NCBI GenBank assembly: GCA_008015235.1
Contig: SSFF01000012.1
Span: forward strand, 1 to 64,000
Length of the DNA: 64,000 nt
Direction: 5' to 3'
Source of the DNA: Rhodoferax sp.
GTDB lineage: Bacteria > Pseudomonadota > Gammaproteobacteria > Burkholderiales > Burkholderiaceae_C
Positions 7,876 through 17,131 of this stretch are shown here, piece by piece (the first letter of the stretch is position 1; every line of letters starts with the position of its first letter). The position numbers and the translations under genes were made by a program. Below the pieces are notes generated by a model that saw nothing but the letters and a program-made list of their open reading frames with translations, was not told the origin of the DNA and searched no databases.

Positions 7876-9891
7876 ATGCGTTTTATTGCGATTCTGACAC
7901 CGATAGTGGCCCCGGCCACCGTGGCTGCAGCACTGTGTGCCGCCACCCTCGGCCCAGCCTGGGCCGCCAACAAGAATACACCCGAGCTGAACCGTGCCGA
8001 CGAAGCCGTGCTGGACATGGCGCAGGCCTACAAAAACCGTGACCGCAAACGCTTGGCCGCCCTGCTGGCACAGGTCAAGGGCCACCCGCTGGAGGCCTGG
8101 GGCGCCTACTGGGACATGTCGGCCCGGCTGGACGATGCCAGCCCGCGCGAAATCCAGGAACACCTGGCGCGCTGGAGCGGCACCTACCAGGAAGACCGCC
8201 TGCGCGCGGAATGGCTGGTGCAGCTGGGCAAGAACCGCGACTGGGTGGCCTTCAACCGCGAAATGGCCCTGTACCGCATGAACGACGAGCGTGCGGTGCG
8301 CTGCTACGCCCTGCTGGCCAACTACCTGGCCACCGGCGCCGACGTGAAGGCCGAGGTGCGCACCCAGTGGCTGGGCGCCCGGGACGCCGAGGAAGCCTGT
8401 GCCGCAGCCGCCGAACAGCTCATCAAGGACCATTCGATCATGCAGCTCACCGCCTGGCAGCGCGCCCGGCTGGGCATGGAGAACGACCGCCTGCGCGTGG
8501 TCACGCAGGCGGTGGAGCTGCTGAATCCGGACTGGGCCAAGACGGTCAACACCCTGTACACCAGCCCGGCCAAGTACCTGGACGACAAGCTGACCGCCCT
8601 GCGTCCGCGCACGCGCGAGTTCGTGTCGCTGGCCATCATCCGCCTGGCCTACCAGGACCCGCTGGCAGCTGCGGAAGAAGTGGACAAGCTGCGCTGGAAG
8701 GCGCAGCTCACGCAGGAGGAGCGCAGCTGGATATGGGGCGTGATCGGCAAGCGCATGGCGCAGCGGCTTTCGCTCGACGCCAGCGACTACTTTGCCAAGG
8801 CCCAGGTGCAGTACCTGCACGAGGACCACCTGCTGTGGATGGCGCGCGCCGCACTGCGAGTGGGGCGCTGGGACCAAGTGCTGCAAGCCACCGCGGCCCT
8901 GCCCGAAGCACTGCGCAATGAACCCACCTGGGTCTATTGGCGCGCCAAGGCCCTGCTGCAGACCGCCACCCACGACGACCAGCGCAACCAGGGGCTGCGG
9001 CTGCTGGAGAGCATTGCCGGGGTCAAGGGCTTCTACGAGCAGCTTGCGCTCGAAGACATGGGGCAACGCGTTGCCCAGCCGCCCAAGCCGGCCCTGCCCA
9101 CGCCCGAAGAGCGCATGCAGGCGCGGCAGAACCCGGGCCTGCAGCGTGCGCTCTACGCCATCCGCATCGGGCTGCGTTCGGACGGGGTGCGCGAATGGAA
9201 CTACACCGTGAACCTACACACCAAGGGGGGCATGGACGACCGCAGCCTGCTGGCAGCGGCCGAACTGGCCTGCAGCCAGGAAGTGTGGGACCGCTGCATC
9301 AACACCAGCGAACGCACCCGCCAGCTCACCGACTGGGAGACCCGCTTTCCCATGCCTTTTCGGCAGGAGGTCATCGCCCGCAGCCGCGCCATCGGGCTGG
9401 ACCCGGCCTATGTGTACGGTCTGATCCGCCAGGAAAGCCGCTTCATCACCGACGCACGCTCCGGGGTGGGCGCTTCGGGCCTGATGCAGGTGATGCCAGC
9501 CACGGCCAAGTGGACCGCCAAGAAGCTGGGCATGGGCGACTTCCAGGCCCACCACATCACCGACAAGGACACCAACATCGCCATCGGCACCGGCTACCTC
9601 AAGCTGGTGCTCGACAGCTTTGCCGGCTCCATGCCCATGGCCGCAGCGGCCTACAACGCCGGACCTGGCCGGCCGCGCCAATGGCGCGGTGGCGACGGCG
9701 CGCCCACGGTGGACGCCGCCATCTGGGCCGAGAACATCCCGTTCAGCGAAACCCGTGACTATGTGAAGAAGGTGCTGTCCAACACCACCAACTACGCCGC
9801 ACTCATCACCGGTGTGCCCCAGTCGCTGCGGGCCCGCCTGGGCCAGATCGGCCCCAGCAACGCACCGCCGCCCATCGAAGACCTGCCCTGA
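7876..9891 (+). CDS. Soluble lytic murein transglycosylase (Slt70-like)
   Basis: A periplasmic enzyme that cleaves the MurNAc-GlcNAc bond of peptidoglycan, forming 1,6-anhydro ends. Its 671 residues begin with a signal peptide (1-30, ending GPAWA). A long alpha-superhelical (U- and L-type) region of ~450 residues follows, then the SLT catalytic domain from ~500 with IRQESRF (catalytic Glu), SGASGLMQVMPATA-like GASGLMQVMPATA, and the closing AAAYNAGPGRPRQW. E. coli Slt is 645 residues. No Shine-Dalgarno is possible in the 9 bp to the divergent cyclo-ligase start, so translation may begin on a leader that runs through that gene, or be leaderless. Confidence 0.94.
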   Translation: MRFIAILTPIVAPATVAAALCAATLGPAWAANKNTPELNRADEAVLDMAQAYKNRDRKRLAALLAQVKGHPLEAWGAYWDMSARLDDASPREIQEHLARWSGTYQEDRLRAEWLVQLGKNRDWVAFNREMALYRMNDERAVRCYALLANYLATGADVKAEVRTQWLGARDAEEACAAAAEQLIKDHSIMQLTAWQRARLGMENDRLRVVTQAVELLNPDWAKTVNTLYTSPAKYLDDKLTALRPRTREFVSLAIIRLAYQDPLAAAEEVDKLRWKAQLTQEERSWIWGVIGKRMAQRLSLDASDYFAKAQVQYLHEDHLLWMARAALRVGRWDQVLQATAALPEALRNEPTWVYWRAKALLQTATHDDQRNQGLRLLESIAGVKGFYEQLALEDMGQRVAQPPKPALPTPEERMQARQNPGLQRALYAIRIGLRSDGVREWNYTVNLHTKGGMDDRSLLAAAELACSQEVWDRCINTSERTRQLTDWETRFPMPFRQEVIARSRAIGLDPAYVYGLIRQESRFITDARSGVGASGLMQVMPATAKWTAKKLGMGDFQAHHITDKDTNIAIGTGYLKLVLDSFAGSMPMAAAAYNAGPGRPRQWRGGDGAPTVDAAIWAENIPFSETRDYVKKVLSNTTNYAALITGVPQSLRARLGQIGPSNAPPPIEDLP

Positions 9892-9920
9892 ACACACCAC
9901 TCCATCACGAAGGAAGCTCC

Positions 9921-10604
9921 ATGCTCAAGCTCTACATCGGCAACAAGAACTATTCGTCCTGGTCCATGCGCCCCTGGGTGCTGCTGCGCCAGGCCGGCAT
10001 TCCCTTCGAGGAGGTCATGGTGCGCTTCGACTCGTTCGACGCAGACTCGCAGTTCAAGACCACCTTGCAGGGCCTGAGCCCCACCGGCAAGGTGCCCTTG
10101 CTGGTCGATGGCGAACTGGCGGTGTGGGACACGCTGGCCATTGCCGAGTACGTGGCCGAGCAGTTTCCTGCCAAGCAGCTCTGGCCTGCCGACAAGGCGG
10201 CGCGCGCCCGGGCACGCTCGGTCTGCGCCGAAATGCACAGCGGCTTTACCGCCTTGCGCAGCGCCTGCCCCATGAACATCGAAGCCAGCCTGCCCGACGT
10301 GGGAGCCCTGATCTGGCGCGACAAGCCCGCGGTGCGTGCCGACGTGTACCGGCTGGAAACCATGTGGACCGAGCTGCTGCAGGCCCATGGCGGCCCCATG
10401 CTGTTTGGCGAGTTTTCGGTGGCCGACGCCTACTTTGCCCCGGTGTGCATGCGCCTGCTGAGCTATGTGCTGCCGGTCAGCCCCAGCATCGCGGCCTATG
10501 TGCAGCGCGTGCAGGAACTCCCTGGCGTGCAGGACTGGATTGCCGCAGCCCGCGCCGAGGCCGACTTCCTCGACTTCGAGGAACCCTACCGCCTGAACCG
10601 CTGA
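9921..10604 (+). CDS. Glutathione S-transferase family protein
   Basis: 227 residues with the thioredoxin-like N-terminal domain (MLKLYIGNKNYSSWSMRPWVLL, where the Ser pair is the expected glutathione-activating site, and PTGKVPLLVDGELAVWDTLAI, the cis-Pro and glutathione-binding DTLAI region). A helical C-terminal domain covers ~90-227. The SSWSMR opening is typical of a bacterial subgroup resembling zeta/tau-like GSTs annotated only as GST. The substrate is unknown. AAGGAAG lies 8 bp upstream of the start. The gene lies 29 bp after the transglycosylase and 9 bp before cca, so the three may share a transcript. Confidence 0.92.
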   Translation: MLKLYIGNKNYSSWSMRPWVLLRQAGIPFEEVMVRFDSFDADSQFKTTLQGLSPTGKVPLLVDGELAVWDTLAIAEYVAEQFPAKQLWPADKAARARARSVCAEMHSGFTALRSACPMNIEASLPDVGALIWRDKPAVRADVYRLETMWTELLQAHGGPMLFGEFSVADAYFAPVCMRLLSYVLPVSPSIAAYVQRVQELPGVQDWIAAARAEADFLDFEEPYRLNR

Positions 10605-10613
10605 AGGGCAGGC

Positions 10614-11915
10614 ATGGAGGTCTACCTGGTCGGCGGTGCGGTGCGCGATGCGCTCTTGGGGCGGCAGGTGCAGGAGCGCGACTGGGTGGTGGTGGGCGGC
10701 ACGCCCCAGCAGCTGCTGGACCAGGGCTTCACCCCGGTGGGACGCGACTTCCCGGTGTTTCTGCACCCGCGCACGCGCGAGGAATACGCCCTGGCCCGCA
10801 CCGAGCGCAAGACGGCACCGGGCTACCAGGGATTTGCCATCCATGCCGCGCCCGATGTCACGCTCGAAGAAGACCTGCTGCGCCGCGACCTCACTATCAA
10901 TTCCATAGCTATCCGCGCAGACTATACGCGGGGCGAAGCCCAATTTGACCTGAAAAAGCTGGCGCTAGGCGATGCTGCCGGACTGCTGCACGACCCCTAT
11001 GGCGGCCGTGCCGACCTCGCAGCCCGGGTGCTGCGCCACGTGTCACCCGCTTTTGCCGAAGACCCGGTGCGCATCCTGCGTCTGGCACGATTTGCCGCGC
11101 GCTTCCCGGACTTCTCGGTGGCCCCCGAAACCCTGACCTTGATGGCCGACATGGTGGCCAACGGTGAAGTGAACCACCTGGTGAGCGAGCGGGTGTGGCA
11201 GGAAATTGCCCGCGGCCTGATGGAGGAACGCCCGTCGCGCATGTTCGAGGTGCTGCGCCAGTGCGGCGCCCTGCAGGTGCTGCTGCCCGAACTGGACCGC
11301 CTGTGGGGTGTGCCGCAACGTGCCGAATACCACCCCGAAATCGACACCGGCGTGCACGTGATGCTGGTGCTGGACATGGCTGCGCAGCTGGGTGCGCCGC
11401 TGCCGGTGCGCTTTGCCGCCCTGACCCACGACCTGGGCAAGGGCACCACGCCGCAGGACGTGCTGCCGCGCCACATCGGCCACGAGGAACGCAGCGCCCG
11501 GCTGCTCAAGGCCGTGGTGCAGCGCCTGCGGGTACCCAACGACTGCGCCGAACTAGCCGATGTGGTGGCACGCGAGCACGGCAACATCCACCGCAGCCTG
11601 GACCTGTCCAGCGCCGCCACCGTGCGTCTGCTGGAGCGCTGCGACGCCCTGCGCAAGCCACAGCGCTTTGCCGACGTCCTGTGGGCCTGCGAATGCGATG
11701 CCCGGGGCCGCCAGGGCCTGTCGCAGACGCCCTACCCGCAGCGGGCACGGCTGCAGCAGGCGCTGGACATCTGCCTGGCGGTTGCGACCGAAGAAGTCGC
11801 AGCCCAGGCCCTGTCCACAGGGGCCAAAGGCGCCCAAATAGGCCAAGCGGTGCACAATGCCCGGGTGCAGGCCGTGGCTGACCAGCTACCGCCCGCACCT
11901 GCTGCTGCCCACTGA
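10614..11915 (+). CDS. cca: Multifunctional CCA tRNA nucleotidyltransferase / phosphohydrolase
   Basis: It adds or repairs the 3' CCA end of tRNA. The N-terminal head carries GGAVRDALLG (7-16) and the EEDLLRRDLTINS motif (85-97). The neck and body follow, with FAEDPVRILRLARFAARF (148-163). A C-terminal HD phosphohydrolase domain (DTGVHVMLVL, then His272-Asp273 in LTHDLGKGTTP) is present, as in E. coli. At 433 residues it is about 20 longer than E. coli Cca. The excess is a repeat-encoded insertion at residues ~98-118, between TINS and HDPYGG, where E. coli has only a few residues. Confidence 0.96.
   Translation: MEVYLVGGAVRDALLGRQVQERDWVVVGGTPQQLLDQGFTPVGRDFPVFLHPRTREEYALARTERKTAPGYQGFAIHAAPDVTLEEDLLRRDLTINSIAIRADYTRGEAQFDLKKLALGDAAGLLHDPYGGRADLAARVLRHVSPAFAEDPVRILRLARFAARFPDFSVAPETLTLMADMVANGEVNHLVSERVWQEIARGLMEERPSRMFEVLRQCGALQVLLPELDRLWGVPQRAEYHPEIDTGVHVMLVLDMAAQLGAPLPVRFAALTHDLGKGTTPQDVLPRHIGHEERSARLLKAVVQRLRVPNDCAELADVVAREHGNIHRSLDLSSAATVRLLERCDALRKPQRFADVLWACECDARGRQGLSQTPYPQRARLQQALDICLAVATEEVAAQALSTGAKGAQIGQAVHNARVQAVADQLPPAPAAAH
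10892..10957 (+). repeat. Dispersed palindromic repeat, copy inside cca
   Basis: CTATCAATTCCATAG forms the palindromic head, followed by CGCGCAGACTATACGCGGGG and GCCCAATTTGACCTGAAAA. It is translated as AIRADYTRGEAQFDLK, which aligns residue for residue with the peptide in GlmU. It accounts for almost the whole length excess of this Cca over other Cca proteins. Confidence 0.82.
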
Positions 11916-11933
11916 GCCCCTACACTTTGCACC

Positions 11934-12635
11934 ATGTCCCATTTGCTCCTGGTTGAAGACGACGAACTGCTGCGCGACGGCCTGGCCACCCAGCTTGCCA
12001 AGGTGGGCCACAGCGTCAGCACCAGCCCCGATGGCGAGCAGGCCCTGCCCCTGCTCGAAGCCCAGCGCTTCGATGCTGTGATACTGGACCTGGGCCTGCC
12101 CGGCAAGGACGGGTTTGCCGTGCTGCATTGGATACGCCAGCGCTTTTCGGCCCTGCCCGTGCTCATTCTCACCGCCCGCGACGACGTGGACGACCGCGTG
12201 CGCGGCCTCACCGCCGGGGCCGACGACTACCTCACCAAACCTTTCAATGTGGCCGAGCTGGAAGCCCGGCTGCTGGCCCTGCTGCGCCGCGCACGGCTGC
12301 CGGCCTTCGGCGGGTCGCTGGAAGTGGAAGGATCGCCCAGTTGCCGCCTGCGGGTCGACCCGCAGCGCCCCCTGGCCTGGCTCAACGACGAGCCCCTGGA
12401 TGTGACCCAGCGCGAGTGGGCCCTGCTGTCACTGCTGGTCAACAACCTGGGCCAGGTGGTCAGCCGTGAAGACGTGCTGGCAGTCTGGCAAACCCAGCCC
12501 GGTGACGGTGGCAGCACCGCCTCCAACGCCCTGGAGGTCTATGTGCACCGCCTGCGCCGCAAGTTGGCCGATTCGGACCTGAACATCCGCAATGTGCGCG
12601 GTCTGGGCTACATGCTGGAACGCAGCGAGCCGTGA
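11934..12635 (+). CDS. OmpR/PhoB-type response regulator (TctD-like)
   Basis: 233 residues. The receiver domain (1-115) has the acidic pair in VEDDELL, phosphoacceptor Asp52 in ILDLGLPGKDG, Thr in LILTARD and Lys in DDYLTKPF. The OmpR winged helix (about 140-230) follows, with LDVTQREWALLSLLVNNLGQVVSRE and VYVHRLRRKL...IRNVRGLGYML. The next gene, a histidine kinase, starts on GTG within the stop codon of this one (GTGA overlap), marking them as a cognate pair. A regulator controlling tricarboxylate or other organic-acid uptake is the usual role of TctD-type pairs, but no transporter of that type is adjacent here. Confidence 0.93.
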   Translation: MSHLLLVEDDELLRDGLATQLAKVGHSVSTSPDGEQALPLLEAQRFDAVILDLGLPGKDGFAVLHWIRQRFSALPVLILTARDDVDDRVRGLTAGADDYLTKPFNVAELEARLLALLRRARLPAFGGSLEVEGSPSCRLRVDPQRPLAWLNDEPLDVTQREWALLSLLVNNLGQVVSREDVLAVWQTQPGDGGSTASNALEVYVHRLRRKLADSDLNIRNVRGLGYMLERSEP

Positions 12636-14101
12636 ACGCAAGCGACGAAGCCCAAGGGCCGGTTCCGGCGCCGGGCCGCCCCAAGCCGGAACGCGCCCCC
12701 TCGGGGGGTGGCGACCCACGCGCAGCGGGGAAGACTGGGGGCAAACTTTCCCTGCACCGCCAGCTCCTGTGGTGGCTGCTGGCGCCCCAGCTGTTCCTGT
12801 GGCTCATGGGCGGGGTACTGGCCTACCGGGTGGCCCTGAGCTATGCCGAAAAGGCGCTCGATGCCTCGCTGAGCCAGTCGGTGCTGGCGCTGTCGCGCCA
12901 GGTCAAGCCGCTGGGCTCGGGGCTGCTGGTGGACTTTCCCAAGGCAGCGCAGGCCATCATGGAGCAGGACCCGTCGGACCGGGTGGCCTACATGGTGTCC
13001 TCGCCACCGGGCAGTTTCTTCCTGGGCAACCTGAAACTGCCCGCGCCGCCCGATGCGCTGCTGATTGCCGACAACACCCCGGTCTTCTACGACCAGGAGG
13101 TCGACGGCAAGGCACTGCGTGTGGCGCTGATGGAGCTCAGCTACGGCACCCCTCCGGCCGACCAGCGCATGCGCGTGCAGGTGGCCAAGAGCCTGACCGC
13201 CAAGCAGGTGCTGGCACGCGAGCTGGTGCGCGACGTGCTGGTGCCCCTGCTGCTGCTGGGCACTGTGCTCAGTGTGCTGGTGTATGGCGGCATACGCCGC
13301 GGCCTGGCGCCCCTGCAGCGCCTGGAAACCCAGCTGGCCCACCGCAGCACCGCAGCCCTGACCCCCATCGAGCTGACCGAGGCGCCGCAGGAAGTGCACT
13401 CACTGGCCACCACCATCAATGAATTGCTGGGCACCTTGCGGCGTAGCCTGTCGCAGGAAAAGCGCTTCCTCAACGACGCCGCCCACCAGCTGCGCACGCC
13501 GCTGGCCGGGCTCATCAGCCAGAGCGAGCTGGCGATGCAGGAAACCGACCCGCAGGCCCTGCGCGAGCGGCTGCAGAAGGTGAATCTGGGCGCCCAGCGC
13601 AGTGCCCACCTGGTGGGCCAGCTGCTGTCGCTGGCCCGTACCGAGGCCGCCATCGAGATGCAGAACGTCGACGTGTCGGCACTGGCACGCGATGTGGCGC
13701 GGGAGTGCACGCGCAAGGCCGTCAACTGCGGCATCGACCTGGGCTGGGAGGGGGACGAGGTGTTGACCATCCCGGCCGGGCGCGTGCTGCTGCGGGAAGC
13801 GCTGAGCAACCTCATCGACAACGCCCTGCGCTATGCGGGCAAGGGCGCCACGGTGACCGTGACCTCGCGCCGGGACGGCGACCTGTGCGTGCTGGGGGTG
13901 GAGGACAACGGGCCGGGCTTGCGCGCCGACCAGCTGGCCCATGTGTTCGAGCGCTTCTGGCGCGCCAGCGAACTGCCTGGCGGCTGCGGCCTGGGACTGG
14001 CCATCGTGGCCGAAATCGCACAGCGCCACGCGGGTGAGGCCGTGGCCCTGCCGGTCAGTCCGCATGGGCTGCGGGTAGAACTCCGATTGCCATTGCGCTG
14101 A
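12632..14101 (+). CDS. Membrane sensor histidine kinase (TctE-like)
   Basis: 489 residues. Transmembrane helices lie at ~46-66 and ~200-220, flanking a periplasmic 2CSK_N-type sensor (SSPPGSFFLGNLKLPAPP at 123-140). HAMP, HisKA with His285 in FLNDAAHQLRTPLAGL, and HATPase_c (NLIDNALRYAGKG, VEDNGPGL, GCGLGLAI) follow. It should phosphorylate the regulator it overlaps. The first ~38 residues are odd: Pro/Gly/Arg-rich, with no counterpart in related kinases, and encoded by a GC-rich palindromic repeat (12672-12745). Related kinases normally begin close to the LSLHRQLLWWLL segment at residue 39. Translational coupling to the regulator requires the GTG start. Confidence 0.92.
   Translation: MNASDEAQGPVPAPGRPKPERAPSGGGDPRAAGKTGGKLSLHRQLLWWLLAPQLFLWLMGGVLAYRVALSYAEKALDASLSQSVLALSRQVKPLGSGLLVDFPKAAQAIMEQDPSDRVAYMVSSPPGSFFLGNLKLPAPPDALLIADNTPVFYDQEVDGKALRVALMELSYGTPPADQRMRVQVAKSLTAKQVLARELVRDVLVPLLLLGTVLSVLVYGGIRRGLAPLQRLETQLAHRSTAALTPIELTEAPQEVHSLATTINELLGTLRRSLSQEKRFLNDAAHQLRTPLAGLISQSELAMQETDPQALRERLQKVNLGAQRSAHLVGQLLSLARTEAAIEMQNVDVSALARDVARECTRKAVNCGIDLGWEGDEVLTIPAGRVLLREALSNLIDNALRYAGKGATVTVTSRRDGDLCVLGVEDNGPGLRADQLAHVFERFWRASELPGGCGLGLAIVAEIAQRHAGEAVALPVSPHGLRVELRLPLR
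12672..12745 (+). repeat. GC-rich palindromic repeat forming the kinase N-terminus
   Basis: It contains CGCGCCCCCTCGGGGGGTGG and, further on, CGCAGCGGGGAAG and TGGGGGCA. I recall this arrangement (a C-run/G-run palindrome followed by ACCCACGC..GCGGGG) as a common intergenic repeat in Comamonadaceae. Here it lies inside the coding sequence and supplies residues ~14-38. Confidence 0.55.
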
Positions 14102-14142
14102 GCGCACGGCATACTGAACTCAGCCCCACTTTCTCCGCAACC

Positions 14143-17106
14143 GTGCAACCTGCGCTGCCCTCACCCACGCCCCCTGCTGCCGCAAAATTGCCGGAGCAAG
14201 TCTGGCGCGATGCCCTGGAAGGCGCTGGTGAAGGCATCTGGGAATGGGACATCGTCCAGGGTACGCACACGCAGTCCCTGCGCTGGTGGGAAATACTGGG
14301 CTACGGGGCCGATGACCCACGCCCCCAGGGCTACAACGAGTTTGCGCAACGCGTGCACCCCGACGACTGGCCCCGGGTGCTGCAGGCCAGCGAGGCCTAT
14401 CTCAGCCACAAGGTTCCGCGGTTCTCGGTCGAGTTCCGCATGCGCTGCAAGGACGGCCAGTGGAAGTGGATCCACAGCCAGGCCGTGGTGGTTGCCTGGA
14501 ACGACAACGGCAGCCCGGCGCGCATGGTGGGCACGCACACCGACATCGATGCCAACCGGCAGATGCAGAACTCGCTGATTGCATTCAATGCCAGGCTGCA
14601 GGAGCAGGCCGACCAGCTGCGCACCACGCTGAGCAGCATCACGCAGGGGGTGTATCTGAGCGATGCCCAGGGCCACATCCACACCTACAACCAGCAGCTG
14701 TGCGACATCCTGAAAATTGATCCACAGTGGCTGCAGGCCCACCCGACCCGGCAGGCCCTGGCCGACCTGCAGGAGAAACGCGGCGATTTCGGTCCGAACT
14801 TCTCGCTGGTGGACGCCGCAGCCCGCACCGCAATTGCCCAGCGCGACGAGGAGAATATTCCGGCGCGGTACCAGCGCCAGACCACCGACGGGCGCACGAT
14901 TGAGGTATGCACCCGCAAACTGGCCAACGGTGGCTTGGCGCGCACCTTCACCGACCTGACCGACTATGTGAAGTCAGAGGCGGCACGGGCCCAGTTCGAC
15001 GACATGCTGGCGGCGGTGCAAAGGATTTCCCGGGTGGGCTGCGCAGTGTCCAACTACATCGACCAGACCGTGCAGTGGACCGATGGGATCTACCGCATCC
15101 TGGACGCCGACCCCGCCACTTACACACCGACCATTGGCTCCATTCGGCAGTTTCTGACGCCTGCCAGCCGTGACGAGTTGCTGGCCGTGCTGAAGGACAA
15201 GGAGCACCAGCCCACACAGCACGAAGCCGAACAGGAGCTCATCACCCTCACCGGGCGCCACATCTGGGTCAAGACCATTGCCTACATGACCTGGAAGGAC
15301 GGCCGGGTGCACACCCGCACCTCGGTGATGCAGGACATCACCGAGTACAAGATGGTGCAGGCGCGGCTTCGCGAGAACGAAGAGCGCTGGAAGCTGGCCC
15401 TGGAGAGCGCGGGCGATGGGGTGTGGGATTGGCACATCGCCCAGGGCCATGAATTCTTCTCGCAGCGCCTGCTAGACATTTACGGCTTCACCGAGGAAGA
15501 CCTGCAGCGTTCGCCCGAAGAAATCGACCGGCGCACCCACCCTGACGATGTGGAAAAAATGCGCCAGGACCGCGCCGACCACTTTGCGGGCCGCACCCCG
15601 AGTTACCACAACGAGCACCGCGTCCAGTGCAAGGATGGCAAATGGAAGTGGGTGCTGAGCCGTGGCATGGTGATCAGCCGCGATGCCCAGGGCCAGCCCC
15701 TGCGCATGATCGGTACCCACACCGACATCACGGCGCGCAAGGAAGCCGAAGCGGCCATCCGCCACCAGGCCATGTTCGACGCCCTCACCGGGCTGCCCAA
15801 CCGGCGCATGCTGCGCGACCGGCTGGAACAGGAAATCAAGCGCTGCCAGCGTGATGGACAGCAGCTGGCCGTGCTGTTCATGGACCTGGACCATTTCAAG
15901 GAAATCAACGACACCTTGGGCCACGACCAGGGAGATGTGCTGCTGGTGGAGGCGGCCCGGCGCATCCAGAGCTGCCTGCGCGCCTCCGACACCGTGGCCC
16001 GCATGGGGGGCGACGAATTCACCATGGTGCTGTCCGAGATGGAGGACGCCACCCACCTGGAGGGGCTGTTGCAGAAACTTCTGCAAACCCTTTCAACAGC
16101 CTTTGTGCTCAATGGCGAGCCACGCTATGTATCGGCCAGCATTGGCGTGACGATTTACCCGCTCGACGGTCAAGACATCGAGGTACTGTTCAAGAACGCC
16201 GACCAGGCCCTTTACGCGGCCAAGGGTGCCGGACGCAACCGCTTCAGCTTTTTCACCCCGGCCTTGCAGGAAGCTGCGCAGAAGCGGGTTCGCATGACAC
16301 AGGACCTGCGCAAGGCCCTGCAGGATTCGCAGTTCCGTATCGTCTACCAGCCCATCGTGCACATGGAGACCGGCCTGATCCACAAGGCCGAGGCCCTGAT
16401 CCGCTGGCAGCACCCGACCCAGGGACTGGTCAGCCCGGCCGAGTTCATCCCTGTGGCGGAAAGCAGCGGACTGATCGTGGAGATCGGGCAATGGGTGTTC
16501 GAACAGGCCGCCGCACAAGCGCGTGCATGGCGGCAGCAGATTGCACCGGATTTCCAGGTGAGCATCAACAAGTCACCCGTGCAATTCCAGCGTGCCGACC
16601 CCAGGTGCGCAGCCTGGGGCGATGTCCTCCAGTCCCTGGGCCTGCCTGGTAGCGCCCTGGTCGTCGAAATCACGGAAGGGCTGCTGCTGGACAAAGCCGA
16701 GGGGGTGGCCGAGCAACTGCTGTCCCTGGGAGACGCCGGTATCCAGGTGTCCCTGGACGATTTCGGTACCGGCTATTCGTCCCTGGCCTATCTGCAACGC
16801 TTTGACATCGATTTCATCAAGATCGACCAGTCCTTCGTGCGCCACCTGGTCCGGGACTCCACCGACTTGGCCTTGTGCAAGGCCATCATCGCCATGGCCC
16901 ATGCGCTGGGCATCCAGGTGGTGGCCGAAGGGGTGGAAACAGCCGGGCATTTCGCCCTGCTGCGGGAGGCCGGGTGCGACTATGCACAAGGCTATTTCAT
17001 TTCCAGACCGGTTCCGATCGAGGCGTTTGAAGCCCTGGTACAGCAGCACCACCAACAGCGTGCACAGGCCCAGTCAGGGCCTGGTGTGGACGGCGCAGGC
17101 ATTTAG
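14143..17106 (+). CDS. PAS-GGDEF-EAL cyclic-di-GMP turnover protein
   Basis: 987 residues, with no transmembrane segment. Four PAS-type sensor domains lie at roughly 20-140, 150-285, 290-410 and 415-540; the first and last are close PAS_3 copies with HPDDW and HPDDVEKM. A GGDEF domain (~545-705) has an intact RMGGDEF active site and an allosteric I-site RASD exactly five residues before it. An EAL domain (~715-975) has KAEALIRW, EITEG, LDDFGTGYSSL, IKIDQSFV and VAEGVET. Both cyclase and phosphodiesterase look catalytically competent. The EAL asparagine motif reads INKSP rather than the more usual VNLSA. The start is a GTG at 14143 without a good Shine-Dalgarno, so the exact N-terminus is uncertain. 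Confidence 0.93.
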   Translation: MQPALPSPTPPAAAKLPEQVWRDALEGAGEGIWEWDIVQGTHTQSLRWWEILGYGADDPRPQGYNEFAQRVHPDDWPRVLQASEAYLSHKVPRFSVEFRMRCKDGQWKWIHSQAVVVAWNDNGSPARMVGTHTDIDANRQMQNSLIAFNARLQEQADQLRTTLSSITQGVYLSDAQGHIHTYNQQLCDILKIDPQWLQAHPTRQALADLQEKRGDFGPNFSLVDAAARTAIAQRDEENIPARYQRQTTDGRTIEVCTRKLANGGLARTFTDLTDYVKSEAARAQFDDMLAAVQRISRVGCAVSNYIDQTVQWTDGIYRILDADPATYTPTIGSIRQFLTPASRDELLAVLKDKEHQPTQHEAEQELITLTGRHIWVKTIAYMTWKDGRVHTRTSVMQDITEYKMVQARLRENEERWKLALESAGDGVWDWHIAQGHEFFSQRLLDIYGFTEEDLQRSPEEIDRRTHPDDVEKMRQDRADHFAGRTPSYHNEHRVQCKDGKWKWVLSRGMVISRDAQGQPLRMIGTHTDITARKEAEAAIRHQAMFDALTGLPNRRMLRDRLEQEIKRCQRDGQQLAVLFMDLDHFKEINDTLGHDQGDVLLVEAARRIQSCLRASDTVARMGGDEFTMVLSEMEDATHLEGLLQKLLQTLSTAFVLNGEPRYVSASIGVTIYPLDGQDIEVLFKNADQALYAAKGAGRNRFSFFTPALQEAAQKRVRMTQDLRKALQDSQFRIVYQPIVHMETGLIHKAEALIRWQHPTQGLVSPAEFIPVAESSGLIVEIGQWVFEQAAAQARAWRQQIAPDFQVSINKSPVQFQRADPRCAAWGDVLQSLGLPGSALVVEITEGLLLDKAEGVAEQLLSLGDAGIQVSLDDFGTGYSSLAYLQRFDIDFIKIDQSFVRHLVRDSTDLALCKAIIAMAHALGIQVVAEGVETAGHFALLREAGCDYAQGYFISRPVPIEAFEALVQQHHQQRAQAQSGPGVDGAGI

Positions 17107-17131
17107 CAGCCTGACCAGGCAGGCCTTTGAT

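Noticed and set aside
7321..9066. Very long open frames on both strands across the cyclo-ligase and transglycosylase genes
   Set aside because: They are extensions or antisense shadows caused by high GC; only the parts with recognised domains and sensible starts are kept.
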